Assembly: GCF_003323715.1 (NCBI RefSeq)
Contig: NZ_QOIN01000028.1
Span: 372,001-436,000 of the forward strand
Direction of reading: 5' to 3'
Origin: Streptomyces diacarni
GTDB taxonomy: Bacteria > Actinomycetota > Actinomycetes > Streptomycetales > Streptomycetaceae
Length of the DNA stretch: 64,000 nucleotides
The position numbers and the translations under genes are program-made. Of this stretch, positions 1 to 8,273 are shown piece after piece; the first letter of the stretch is position 1, and each line of letters begins with the position of its first letter. Under the pieces are notes generated by a model. That model searched no databases. It worked only from the letters and a program-made list of their open reading frames with translations, and had not been told where the DNA came from.

Positions 1-948
1 CCCGCCGTCTCCGCCATCGCCGCCGCGTTCGCGCGCGCCGGGATGCCCTGGGACGACGCACAACTCGTCGTCGCCAACAGCCGCACCCTGCGCCGCGCGG
101 TCAACGTCTGCCGCGCCCACAAGAAGGTCGCCGTCCTCACCTCGCCGGGCGCCGGACCCGCCGAACTCGCCCTCCTGCTCGAAGGCGTCCACCGCACCTT
201 CGTCATCTGCGAGGCGCTGGGCACCGAGCGCGAACAGATGACCGTGCTCACCTCGGACAAGGTCGCCGACCACACCTGGCGCGACCCGAACGTCGTCATC
301 GTCGTCGGCGGCACCGGCGCGGGGGCCGAGACCGGCGCGCCCCAGGGCACCGCCTGGCTCGCCGGGCACGAGGTCGGTTACCCGCCGGACGTACGCGGCT
401 GGGCGCTGCCGGTCGCCGAGTACGCCGGCGCGAGCAGCGGCACCCCGCCCAGGGCAGGGGAGTCGGTGCAGTTGCGCGCCGCCCAACTCGCCCGCCTCGG
501 GCCGCGCGTCGGCGACCTGGTGTGGGACATTGGCGCGGGCAGCGGCGCCTTCGCGGTCGAGGCGGCACGCTTCGGGGCCGCCGTCATCGCCGTCGACAGC
601 GACGCGGACGCCTGCGCCCACGGCTACGCCGCCGCGCGGCGCTTCGGCGTCCAACTGGAGACCGTGCACGGCCTGGCTCCGCACATCCTCCAGGACCTGC
701 CCGAGCCCGACGTGGTGCGGGTCGGCGGCGGGGGAGCGGTCACCGTCACCGCGGTCGCCGACCGCCGCCCCACGCGCATCGTCACTCACGCCGCCACCAG
801 AGACGAGGCGGAGGAGTTGGGAAGGGCGCTCACCGAACGCGGCTACGCCGTCGAGTGCGCCCTGCTCCAGTCCGTCGAACTGGAGACGGCGCACTGGGCG
901 GAAACCGAACGGGCCGTTGTCTTTCTGCTGTCCGGTGTCCGTATCTGA
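1..948 (+). CDS. cobL: precorrin-6Y C5,15-methyltransferase (CbiE-CbiT fusion), 5' truncated by window
   Basis: This is the C-terminal part of the bifunctional enzyme that methylates C5 and C15 of precorrin-6 and removes the acetate side chain in cobalamin synthesis. The frame is open from base 1, so the ATG at 43 is internal. The first 110 or so residues fit the end of a CbiE domain, with a KKVAVLTSPGAGPAELA stretch. A CbiT-type SAM methyltransferase follows from about residue 155, with glycine motif VWDIGAGSGAFAVE near residues 174-187 and an acidic VDSD ribose-binding motif after it. The stop is at 946-948. The neighbouring BluB-CobT and CysG genes support a corrin role. The start lies upstream of the window. 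Confidence 0.88.
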   Translation, partial: PAVSAIAAAFARAGMPWDDAQLVVANSRTLRRAVNVCRAHKKVAVLTSPGAGPAELALLLEGVHRTFVICEALGTEREQMTVLTSDKVADHTWRDPNVVIVVGGTGAGAETGAPQGTAWLAGHEVGYPPDVRGWALPVAEYAGASSGTPPRAGESVQLRAAQLARLGPRVGDLVWDIGAGSGAFAVEAARFGAAVIAVDSDADACAHGYAAARRFGVQLETVHGLAPHILQDLPEPDVVRVGGGGAVTVTAVADRRPTRIVTHAATRDEAEELGRALTERGYAVECALLQSVELETAHWAETERAVVFLLSGVRI

Positions 949-1188
949 AACCCCTGTGACGCGTGCCGGACGAACCCCGACGAAGTGCGGTTTCTCTCCC
1001 ACCCGTGGCCGGAGCGGCGCTCGGCGACGGGTAGGCTGATGGACTGTTGTGCCACCGTTCGGGGTTGACGCTTCGTCCGTCCTTGTCCGAATGGTGTAGG
1101 CGAAAGGCACGTGCCGCACAGAGTGCGTGCTCGTTCTTCATCTACGGGGCGCGGCGGCCCGTCCGCCGGGTTGGAAGGAGCACCAGCG

Positions 1189-1209
1189 ATGCGCGAGGGG
1201 AACGCATGA
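1189..1209 (+). CDS. possible 6-codon upstream ORF overlapping the cobT start
   Basis: A minimal reading frame encoding MREGNA starts at ATG 1189 behind a strong Shine-Dalgarno run, GGAAGGAG at 1173-1180. Its TGA stop at 1207-1209 overlaps the ATG at 1206 of the large BluB-CobT gene in an ATGA arrangement. A second weaker site, GAGGGG at 1195-1200, serves ATG 1206. This layout would allow translational coupling or leader-peptide control, but so short a frame can arise by chance. Only the geometry supports it. Confidence 0.3.
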   Translation: MREGNA

Positions 1210-4200
1210 CAGACACCGGTCAGATCCCGGGTGAGGGGCTGCCGGAGAACGCAGGCGGGCAGCAACCGGGCAGCCGGCCGGACGTCCCGGCGCCCGGCGC
1301 CTACCCCCTCACCGACCCGGCCGCCGCCGGGACACGGGACGGCGCCCATGCTCCCCACGGCCCCCACGCCACCCACGACGAAGAGGACCTTCTGCTGATG
1401 CCCTCCGCCCAGGGCGCATGGAGCGAGCAGCCGGCGCCGGCCGGCCCCGGAGCCCCGCAGGACAACGGCCACACCCCGCACTACGCCCAGGGCCAGGCAC
1501 AGCCGATGCCCCAGCCGCAGGCGGAGCAGCCCGGCCCGATGCCCCAACCCGACGCCTACGGGCAGACGTACGACCCGCACGGCCAGGCCGGCTCCTACAC
1601 GGCGCAGCAGCCGTTCACCGAAGGCCAGTTGCCCCAACAGGACGGGTACCCGCAGAACGGGTACCCGCAGGACCTCGCGTACGGCTCGAGCGACGCCTAC
1701 GCGGCGAACGGGTACGACGCCTACGCACAGCCTGGACACGTTCCGCCGGAAGCCGCCTACGAGGTGGCGTACGCCCAGCCGGACCAGGGCGCGGCCCCGC
1801 AGGCCGCCGACCCGCACGCTGCCCCGGTTTCCCACGACCCGCAGACGCAGGGACAGCCGCAGCCGCAGCCGCAGCCGCAGCCGCAGCCGCAGTCCGACGG
1901 GGCGGAGGGGCAACAGCCCTCCGGGGAGGGCTTCCCGGTGCCGCACTCGGAGAGTGCCGCCGCACCGCAGCCTGCTCAGCCCGAGGAGGGTGCCGCACCG
2001 CAGCCGGAGGCCGAAGCGGCAGTCGTACCCGGGCCGCACGAGACCGACGGCCGCGACGCGGACGCCCTCGACGTGAGCGCCGTACGCCCGTCCCAGCAGC
2101 ACGCCGCCCAGGCGTCCACCCACAGCACCCCGCCCCACGGGACGCGCCGCCCCCTGCACCTCGGGCCGCCGGTGCCCGAGCAGTCCGGCACCGTACGCCC
2201 GCTGTCCGAGCGCCCCGCCGCGCAGGCCTCCGCCGCGCAGGCCGCTCCTGTGCAAGGCGCCCCGTCAGGCCGTACGGGCGGCGCCGCCGGCACGGATCCG
2301 CAGGCCGTGGAGGGCCGGCCGACGTCCGAGCAGCCCACCGAGCCCCAGGCCCCCGCGCAGCCCGGGCCCACGGGCCCGGCGGGTGCGCCGGTGGACGAGG
2401 AGCCGCTGCCGGGTCCGCAACTCGGCCAACTGCCGCCCGACCCCGAACAGCCGGAGCAGGCCGAGCAACCGGAACAGGTCGAGCAGCCCGAGCAGTCCGA
2501 GCAACTGGGGCCCGAGGCGTCGCACGGTGAAGCCTCTCAGGAGGTGGCCGAGACGGCCGCACCCGCGCCCGCGCCCGCAGAGGCCGACGGGGCGTCGGCT
2601 CCCGCGCCGCAGCAGGCGCAGGAACCGGCGACGGACGAGGCACCGGCCGAAGCGGTGACGGCCGCCGGAGCCCGTCCCCTTGAGGAGGTACCGGTTTCGG
2701 CCGACACCTCACCCACGGCGGACGCTCCGGCTGCCGCGGACGCCCCCGCCCCAGCGGACGACTCCGTCTCCGCCGAGGCTCCGGCGCCCGCTGAGGTTCC
2801 GGCGCCTGCTGAGACCCCGACGTCCGTCGAGGAGCCCGTGTCCGCCGGAACTTCACCGTCCGCTGAGGTCCCGCTCCCGGCCGAGGCCCCGCTCCCTGCC
2901 GAGGCGCCGGCCCCCGCTGAGGCACCGGCCCCTGCCGAGGCGCCGGCCCCCGCTGAGGCACCGGCCCCTGCCGAGGCCTCGGCCCCCGCTGAAGCACCGG
3001 CCTCCGCCGAGGTCGCGGAATCGACCGAAGTCCCGGTGTCGACCGAAGCCCCGCCGCCCGCCGAGGCGTCCGTGCCCGCCGAGGTTCCGGTTTCCGGGGA
3101 GACGGCCGCAGCCGGCGAGCCGGTCGCGGCTGACGAGACGGGTGCGCACGGGGAGACCGCGGCGCGCGAGGCCGAGGTGGTCGCCGAGGTCGTCGAGGCG
3201 GAGGCACCGGTCGAGCCCGCTTCCGCTCCCGAGCCCGGCGATCCGACCGTGCCCGGGCCACGTCAGGAGACCCAGCCGGGCGGACTGGCGACTGTGCCCG
3301 CGCAGGGGGGCGAGCCAGGGACGACGCAGCAGGGCGACGCCGCGCAGGCCTCGTCCGGGACACCGCCGATAAACCAGGACGCGAGCCAGGAGACCGGCGC
3401 TCAGCCCCCGCAGGCCTCCGCCGGTATCCCCGAGCAGACCACGGCACCCGCGTCCGCCGACACCGGTACGAAGGCGCCGGTTTCCGAGCCCTCGGACTCC
3501 GTGACGCCGCGACCGGAGGCACAGCCGCAGCCGCGGGAGAGCGCCACTGCCGACGCCCCCGACGCTGCGGCCGAGCCCGGGAGCGGCGAAACGTCCATGC
3601 GCGGCGAGATCTCGGAGACGGGCGCGGCCGCTGGGGCGTCGGGAGCCGACGAAGAGACCGTGCCCGCGCCCGCGGCGGCCTCCGAGAAGGACGCCGACTC
3701 GACGGCGGCCGAGGGAACGACATCTGCCGAGCCCGCCGAGGCGACGGCACCCGCCGAGCCCGCCGGAGAGGCGCCGCACTCCGCCGCTGAGGCGGAGCCC
3801 GCACCGCAGGAGGTGCCGGGCCCGGACGCCGACGTCCTCGCGGTATCGGCCGCGGCCCCCACCGGGGAGGTCGCGCCGTCCGCCGCCGCCGGGGCGGACC
3901 CCACGCATCAGGAAGCCGACGCGGCCACGCCGGGGCCCGAGTCGTCCGGCGGTGCCGTGCTCCCGGAAGGATCCCCGGAGGGCCCCGTGGTTTCGGAGGG
4001 AGAGGCCGCTCCCGGCTTTGCCGAGGCGGAACGGGAGGCCGTGCACCGGCTGATGCGGGAGCGGCGGGACATCCGCAACGGGTTCCGGTCCGACCCGATC
4101 CCGCACGAGGTGCTGCTGCGCGTGCTGGAGGCGGCACACACCGCGCCCAGCGTCGGCCACTCGCAGCCCTGGGACTTCGTGGTCATCCGGTCGGAGGAGA

Positions 4201-5735
4201 CCCGCAGGAGGATGCACGAGCTGGCCGAGGCGCAGCGTGACGCCTACGCCAAGTCGCTGCCCAAGGGCCGGGCGAAGAAGTTCAGGGAAATGAAGATCGA
4301 GGCGATCCTCGACACCCCGGTCAACATCGTGGTGACCGCGGACCCCACGCGCGGTGGCCGGCACACGCTCGGCCGTCAGACGCAGCCGCAGATGGCGCCG
4401 TACTCCTCCGCGCTGGCCGTCGAGAACCTGTGGCTGGCGGCGCGGGCCGAGGGGCTGGGCGTGGGCTGGGTCAGCTTCTTCGACCAGCCGGAGCTGGTGC
4501 GCGCCCTCGAACTGCCGGAGCATCTGGAGGTCGTGGCGTACCTGTGCGTCGGGTACGTCGACGAGTTCCCCGACGAGCCGGAGCTGATGCAGGCCGGCTG
4601 GTCGAAGCGGCGTCCGCTCTCCTGGGTCGTGCACGACGAGTCGTACGGACGGCGTGCGCTGCCCGGCGCCGAGCCGACCGGCATGCTCGCCGAGACGCTC
4701 GGCACCATCCGCCCCCTGGACGCCAAGGCGCTCGGCGAGGCGTGGGAGCGGCAGAAGCAGATGACGAAACCGTCCGGCGCGCTCGGCATGCTGGAGATCA
4801 TCTCCGCGCAGCTGTGCGGCCTCTCCCGCAAGTGCCCCCCGCCGATTCCCGAGCCCGCCGCCGTCGCGGTGTTCGCCGGGGACCACGGGGTGCACGCGCA
4901 GGGCGTCACGCCGTGGCCGCAGGAGGTCACCGCGCAGATGGTGAGCAACTTCCTGTCCCAGGGCGCGGTCTGCAACGCGTTCGCCAACCAGGTGGGCGCC
5001 GAGGTCTGCGTCGTGGACGTCGGCGTGGCCGCCGAACTGCCCGCGCGGCCGGGTCTGCTGCCCCGCAAGATCCGTGCCGGTACGGCCGACATGACGGCAG
5101 GGCCCGCGCTGACCCGCGAAGAGGTCGAGCGGGCGCTGGAGGTCGGCATCGAGACGGCGCGCGACCTGGTGGCGGCGGGCAACCGTGCGCTGCTCACCGG
5201 CGAGATGGGCATCGCCAACACCACGGCGTCCGCCGCCTTGATCGCGGCCTGCACCGGAGCGGACCCCGCCGAGATCACCGGGCGTGGAACGGGCATCAAC
5301 GATGAGACGCACGCGCGCAAGGTCGAGGTCGTCCGCAGGGCGTTGGAGCGGCACCAGCCGGATCCGGCTGATCCGATCGGGATGCTCTCCGCGTTCGGCG
5401 GGCTGGAGCACGCGGCGATGGTCGGCCTCATTCTGGGCGGTGCCTCGCTGCGGACGCCCGTCATCCTCGACGGCGTCAGCGCCGGTGCCGCAGCGCTGGT
5501 GGCCCGCGCGGTGGCGCCCGAGGCGCTGGCCGCCTGTATCGCGGGGCACCGCAGCGCCGAGCCCGGCCACGTCGCGGCCCTCACCAAGCTGGGGCTGCGC
5601 CCGCTGGTCGATCTCGACCTGCGGCTCGGTGAGGGGACGGGCGCGCTGCTCGCGCTGCCGATGGTGCAGAGCGCGGCCCGTGCCATGCACGAGGTGGCCA
5701 CGTTCGACGGGGCGGGCGTCACCGAGAAGGGCTGA
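1206..5735 (+). CDS. cobT: BluB-CobT fusion with long disordered N-terminus (DMB synthase / DMB phosphoribosyltransferase)
   Basis: This 1,509-residue protein joins two steps of the lower-ligand branch of vitamin B12 synthesis. Residues about 940-1150 are a flavin nitroreductase fold of the BluB type (RRDIRNGF, APSVGHSQPWDF), expected to make 5,6-dimethylbenzimidazole from reduced FMN. Residues about 1160-1509 are CobT, which transfers phosphoribose from nicotinate mononucleotide to the base. It has FAGDHGVHAQGV, GEMGIANTT and the RLGEGTGA motif, whose Glu1476 matches the catalytic Glu317 of Salmonella CobT. Residues 1-940 are Pro/Ala/Glu/Gln-rich with no recognisable fold, including PQ repeats near 1855-1892 and APAEAP repeats near 2740-3010. 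ATG 1206 was chosen because GAGGGG sits 5 bases upstream; the frame is open further upstream. The fusion is confidently read, but the role of the leader is unknown. Confidence 0.9.
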   Translation: MTDTGQIPGEGLPENAGGQQPGSRPDVPAPGAYPLTDPAAAGTRDGAHAPHGPHATHDEEDLLLMPSAQGAWSEQPAPAGPGAPQDNGHTPHYAQGQAQPMPQPQAEQPGPMPQPDAYGQTYDPHGQAGSYTAQQPFTEGQLPQQDGYPQNGYPQDLAYGSSDAYAANGYDAYAQPGHVPPEAAYEVAYAQPDQGAAPQAADPHAAPVSHDPQTQGQPQPQPQPQPQPQSDGAEGQQPSGEGFPVPHSESAAAPQPAQPEEGAAPQPEAEAAVVPGPHETDGRDADALDVSAVRPSQQHAAQASTHSTPPHGTRRPLHLGPPVPEQSGTVRPLSERPAAQASAAQAAPVQGAPSGRTGGAAGTDPQAVEGRPTSEQPTEPQAPAQPGPTGPAGAPVDEEPLPGPQLGQLPPDPEQPEQAEQPEQVEQPEQSEQLGPEASHGEASQEVAETAAPAPAPAEADGASAPAPQQAQEPATDEAPAEAVTAAGARPLEEVPVSADTSPTADAPAAADAPAPADDSVSAEAPAPAEVPAPAETPTSVEEPVSAGTSPSAEVPLPAEAPLPAEAPAPAEAPAPAEAPAPAEAPAPAEASAPAEAPASAEVAESTEVPVSTEAPPPAEASVPAEVPVSGETAAAGEPVAADETGAHGETAAREAEVVAEVVEAEAPVEPASAPEPGDPTVPGPRQETQPGGLATVPAQGGEPGTTQQGDAAQASSGTPPINQDASQETGAQPPQASAGIPEQTTAPASADTGTKAPVSEPSDSVTPRPEAQPQPRESATADAPDAAAEPGSGETSMRGEISETGAAAGASGADEETVPAPAAASEKDADSTAAEGTTSAEPAEATAPAEPAGEAPHSAAEAEPAPQEVPGPDADVLAVSAAAPTGEVAPSAAAGADPTHQEADAATPGPESSGGAVLPEGSPEGPVVSEGEAAPGFAEAEREAVHRLMRERRDIRNGFRSDPIPHEVLLRVLEAAHTAPSVGHSQPWDFVVIRSEETRRRMHELAEAQRDAYAKSLPKGRAKKFREMKIEAILDTPVNIVVTADPTRGGRHTLGRQTQPQMAPYSSALAVENLWLAARAEGLGVGWVSFFDQPELVRALELPEHLEVVAYLCVGYVDEFPDEPELMQAGWSKRRPLSWVVHDESYGRRALPGAEPTGMLAETLGTIRPLDAKALGEAWERQKQMTKPSGALGMLEIISAQLCGLSRKCPPPIPEPAAVAVFAGDHGVHAQGVTPWPQEVTAQMVSNFLSQGAVCNAFANQVGAEVCVVDVGVAAELPARPGLLPRKIRAGTADMTAGPALTREEVERALEVGIETARDLVAAGNRALLTGEMGIANTTASAALIAACTGADPAEITGRGTGINDETHARKVEVVRRALERHQPDPADPIGMLSAFGGLEHAAMVGLILGGASLRTPVILDGVSAGAAALVARAVAPEALAACIAGHRSAEPGHVAALTKLGLRPLVDLDLRLGEGTGALLALPMVQSAARAMHEVATFDGAGVTEKG
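2901..3008 (+). repeat. 36-bp tandem repeat (2 exact + 1 diverged copy) within cobT
   Basis: Two identical 36-bp copies at 2901-2936 and 2937-2972 are followed by a diverged third copy at 2973-3008. Each copy is itself two related 18-bp units encoding EAPAPA-type hexapeptides. The repeat preserves the reading frame, so copy number could change the leader length without breaking the enzyme. Confidence 0.85.
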
Positions 5736-5746
5736 ACTCCACCGTC

Positions 5747-5782
5747 CGGGCGGGGCGTCCCTCTTCCGAGGAGCCCCGCCCG
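5747..5782 (+). terminator. stem-loop just downstream of cobT
   Basis: CGGGCGGGGC at 5747-5756 pairs perfectly with GCCCCGCCCG at 5773-5782 across a 16-base loop, 12 bases after the cobT stop. No U tract follows, which is common for Streptomyces terminators. Confidence 0.5.
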
Positions 5783-5789
5783 CCCCGGT

Positions 5790-5833
5790 GCCGCCCGGTT
5801 GACCGTCCCGGCCGGGACGGTCAACCGGGCGGC
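5790..5833. terminator. 44-bp perfect palindrome between cobT and cysG
   Basis: Bases 5790-5833 are a perfect palindrome: the 22-base half at 5790-5811 equals the reverse complement of 5812-5833, and GC is the central dinucleotide. As RNA it would form a very stable hairpin, so a strong terminator is the simplest reading. A protein-binding or cruciform role cannot be excluded. Confidence 0.6.
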
Positions 5834-5981
5834 CCGTCCGTGACCTGCGGAACAGCCGCACCGGCCGGCTCCGCATAGGCTGTTCCCCTGCCCCTCCGTC
5901 CCGGCCGCTCCACCGCCGCAGCGGCTCGTCGTCGGCTCGGCCCCGCGAGTCGGCCCGACCCCGAGAAGGATGCCGTCCCCG

Positions 5982-7229
5982 ATGCCTGTGAACCCCGGCG
6001 ACGTCGCCACCCCCGCCTACCCCGTAGGACTCCGCCTGGCCGGGCGCCGGGTCGTTCTCGTCGGCGGCGGTGGCGTCGCCCAGCGCCGGCTGCCCGCGCT
6101 GCTGGCGGCCGGCGCGCACGTCACGGTCGTCTCCCCGCATGTGACGCCCTCCGTGGAGGCGATGGTCACCGGCGGGGAGATCTCCTGGGAGCGCCGCGGC
6201 TACCGGGACGGTGATCTGGCCGAGGCCTGGTACGCGCTGGCCGCCACCGACGATCCGGCCGTCAACGCCGCCATCACGGCGGAAGCCGAAGCGCGGCGCG
6301 TCTGGTGCGTACGGGCCGACGACGCGGACGAGGGGAGCGCCTGGACGCCGGCGACCGGCCGCAGCGACGGCCTGACCGTCGCCGTCCTCACCAGCGGGGT
6401 GCACGGCGCGGCGGGCCGCGACCCGCGCAGGTCGGCGGCGATACGTGACGCCATCGTCGCCCGCCTGGGCGACGGCACCCTCGTCACCGGGCAGCGCGGT
6501 CCCCGCGCCGGGGGCGTGGCCCTGGTCGGCGGGGGCCCGGGCGATCCGGACCTGATCACGGTGCGGGGCCGCCGGCTGCTGGCTCAGGCGGACGTCGTCG
6601 TCGCCGACCGGCTCGGCCCCCGCGACCTGCTCGACGAGCTGCCGCCGCACGTCGAGATCATCGACGCCGCGAAGATTCCCTACGGCCGGGCCATGGCGCA
6701 GGAGGCCATCAACGCCGTCCTGGTCGAACACGCCAAGGCGGGCAGGGCCGTCGTACGGCTCAAGGGCGGGGACCCCTTCGTCTTCGGGCGCGGCATGGAG
6801 GAGGCCCAGCAGTTGGCCGCCGAGGGCGTCGAGGTGACCGTCGTGCCCGGCATCTCCAGCTCCGTCAGTGTGCCGGGCGCGGTCGGCATCCCCGTCACCC
6901 ACCGGGGCGTCGCCCACGAGTTCACCGTGGTGAGCGGCCACGTCGCACCCGACGATCCCCGCTCGCTGGTGGACTGGCCCGCACTCGCCAGGTTGCGCGG
7001 CACGCTCGTTCTCCTGATGGCGGTCGAGAACCTCGGCGCGATCGCCGCCGCTCTCCGCGCCCACGGCCGGTCCGACGACACCCCGGTGGCCATGATCCAG
7101 GAGGGCACCATGGCCACGGAGCGCCGCGTGGACGCCACCTTGGCCACGGCCGCCGAGCGGGCGGCGGCCGAGGCCGTACGCCCTCCTGCGGTCGTCGTCA
7201 TCGGCGACGTCGTGGCCATGAACCCGTGA
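5982..7229 (+). CDS. cysG: siroheme synthase: precorrin-2 dehydrogenase + uroporphyrinogen-III C-methyltransferase
   Basis: This 415-residue fusion makes precorrin-2 from uroporphyrinogen III and oxidises it toward sirohydrochlorin, feeding siroheme and cobalamin. Residues about 20-160 form the NAD-dependent module (VVLVGGGGVAQRRL). Residues about 178-415 are the SUMT methyltransferase, with VALVGGGPGDPDLITVRG, RLKGGDPFVFGRG and VPGISSSVSVPG motifs. ATG 5982 was chosen because GAGAAGGA at 5963-5970 sits 11 bases upstream; the alternative ATG at 5970 overlaps that site. The N-terminal module is shorter than in E. coli CysG, as is usual for actinobacteria. Two hairpins separate it from cobT, so it probably has its own transcript. 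Confidence 0.93.
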   Translation: MPVNPGDVATPAYPVGLRLAGRRVVLVGGGGVAQRRLPALLAAGAHVTVVSPHVTPSVEAMVTGGEISWERRGYRDGDLAEAWYALAATDDPAVNAAITAEAEARRVWCVRADDADEGSAWTPATGRSDGLTVAVLTSGVHGAAGRDPRRSAAIRDAIVARLGDGTLVTGQRGPRAGGVALVGGGPGDPDLITVRGRRLLAQADVVVADRLGPRDLLDELPPHVEIIDAAKIPYGRAMAQEAINAVLVEHAKAGRAVVRLKGGDPFVFGRGMEEAQQLAAEGVEVTVVPGISSSVSVPGAVGIPVTHRGVAHEFTVVSGHVAPDDPRSLVDWPALARLRGTLVLLMAVENLGAIAAALRAHGRSDDTPVAMIQEGTMATERRVDATLATAAERAAAEAVRPPAVVVIGDVVAMNP

Positions 7230-7309
7230 ACTCGTGAGCCCGTGAACCCGCGCCCATACGGCCGTCGCGGAGCGTCAGTCGTGCGGGTGTCTGCCGTGCG
7301 GACGCCCGG

Positions 7310-8221
7310 TCAGGCCCCCTCGGCGGCGAAGTCGCGGAAGTGCCGCCAGACCTGCTCGGGCACCTCCTCCGGTGCGAAGTGGCCCGAGCCGGCCAGCAGG
7401 GCGGTCGTCAGGTTCGTGACCCCGGCGCGGCGGAAACCCCGCGCGTAGGCGGTGAGGTCGCCGCCCTCGCCGTCTCCCCGCAGGTACAGCATCGGGGTCT
7501 CGACGCTCCCGGCCTCGGCGGAGGCGGCGTTGTCGCGGGCGTCGGCGGGGAAGGTCCGGTAGAGGTCGAACCCGGCGGCAAGTGCCGTCTCGCTCCGGTA
7601 GGCGGCGGCGTGTGCGGCCCGGGCCTGCGGCGTGAGGCGGGCGGGGTCGGCCGCGAGGATGTCGTAGAAGTAGTCGAAGTACGCGGCCTGCCGCCCCCGG
7701 ACCAGGGTTTCGGGCAACCCGGGCACGGCGTGCAGGCCGAAGTGCCAGATGTACGGGTTGCGCAGCACCTCGTCCCACGGGTCGACGCCGGGGACCACGG
7801 TGTTCATGACGACGGCCCGGCCGAGGTCGCCGTACTGCCGCAGGTACGCGTACGCCACCATTCCGCCCGCGTCGTGGCCGACGAGCGTGAGGTCGTCGAG
7901 CCGGAGGTGGTGCACGAGCGCGTGCACGGCCTGGGCGAGCCGGCGCTTCGGCGCGCCCGCGGGCTTCGGCGCGCCCGCGGGCTTCGGCGTGCCCGTGGCG
8001 AGGGGAGCCGAGTCGCCGATGCCGGGGAGGTCGACGGCGATGGCCCGCGCTCCCTCGGCCGCCGCGGCGCTCATGACGTCCTGCCAGCTGCGCCAGGACT
8101 CGGGCCAGCCGTGCAGGAACAGGAACGGCCTGCCGCTCGGCGGGCCCGCCGTCACGACGTGGAGCGACAGTGCGGGATCGGCTGCGGGCGTCACCTGCTG
8201 ATGACTCAGCTCAGTAGACAT
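7310..8221 (-). CDS. alpha/beta hydrolase (haloalkane dehalogenase / epoxide hydrolase-like)
   Basis: A 303-residue cytosolic hydrolase of the alpha/beta fold. The oxyanion-hole HGWPESW lies near residue 37, the nucleophile elbow GHDAGG carries Asp rather than Ser (as in haloalkane dehalogenases and epoxide hydrolases), and a C-terminal GSGHF supplies the histidine. The substrate is unknown. A loop after DLPGIGDS contains three PKPAGA-like repeats from an 18-bp tandem repeat. The gene is divergent from a MarR regulator, and its ATG lies inside an operator palindrome. There is no Shine-Dalgarno sequence, and a candidate -10 (TAGACA) ends 6 bases before the ATG, suggesting a leaderless mRNA repressed by the MarR protein. 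Confidence 0.88.
   Translation of the reverse strand: MSTELSHQQVTPAADPALSLHVVTAGPPSGRPFLFLHGWPESWRSWQDVMSAAAAEGARAIAVDLPGIGDSAPLATGTPKPAGAPKPAGAPKRRLAQAVHALVHHLRLDDLTLVGHDAGGMVAYAYLRQYGDLGRAVVMNTVVPGVDPWDEVLRNPYIWHFGLHAVPGLPETLVRGRQAAYFDYFYDILAADPARLTPQARAAHAAAYRSETALAAGFDLYRTFPADARDNAASAEAGSVETPMLYLRGDGEGGDLTAYARGFRRAGVTNLTTALLAGSGHFAPEEVPEQVWRHFRDFAAEGA
7944..7997 (-). repeat. three 18-bp tandem repeats inside the hydrolase gene
   Basis: Three near-identical 18-bp units occur at 7944-7961, 7962-7979 and 7980-7997. On the coding strand they encode Pro-Lys-Pro-Ala-Gly-Ala-like hexapeptides in a surface-loop position of the hydrolase. The frame is kept. Confidence 0.75.
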
Positions 8222-8235
8222 GTGACATGTCTACT
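8213..8235. promoter_or_regulatory. MarR-type operator 1 (perfect inverted repeat)
   Basis: An 11-bp inverted repeat with one central base (8224) spans the start codon of the hydrolase gene. Its core, GACATGTGACATGTC at 8217-8231, shares the pattern GACATG-N3-CATGTC with a second site 23 bp away (about two helical turns). It overlaps the candidate -10 of the hydrolase promoter (TAGACA on the minus strand, 8233-8228). Confidence 0.8.
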
Positions 8236-8239
8236 AAAA

Positions 8240-8254
8240 GACATGAGGCATGTC
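8240..8254. promoter_or_regulatory. MarR-type operator 2
   Basis: GACATGAGGCATGTC repeats the operator-1 pattern with a different 3-base centre. It lies between a candidate -35 (AAGACA, 8238-8243) and -10 (TACGGT, 8262-8267; 18-bp spacer) for the marR gene, and overlaps a candidate -35 (TTGGAC, 8257-8252) for the hydrolase. A dimer bound here should block both promoters. Confidence 0.78.
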
Positions 8255-8273
8255 CAACTGTTACGGTGCCACC

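Noticed and set aside
949..1205. Possible cobalamin riboswitch upstream of cobT
   Set aside because: I could not find the conserved B12 box or a matching core. One GCCAC-like string alone is not enough.
1855..1892. CRISPR-like or microsatellite array (CAGCCG repeats)
   Set aside because: It is a coding Pro-Gln repeat within cobT, without spacers.
2853..7064. 1,403-codon minus-strand open frame over cobT and cysG
   Set aside because: It is an Arg/Gly/Asp-rich shadow of well-supported plus-strand genes, with no domain content.
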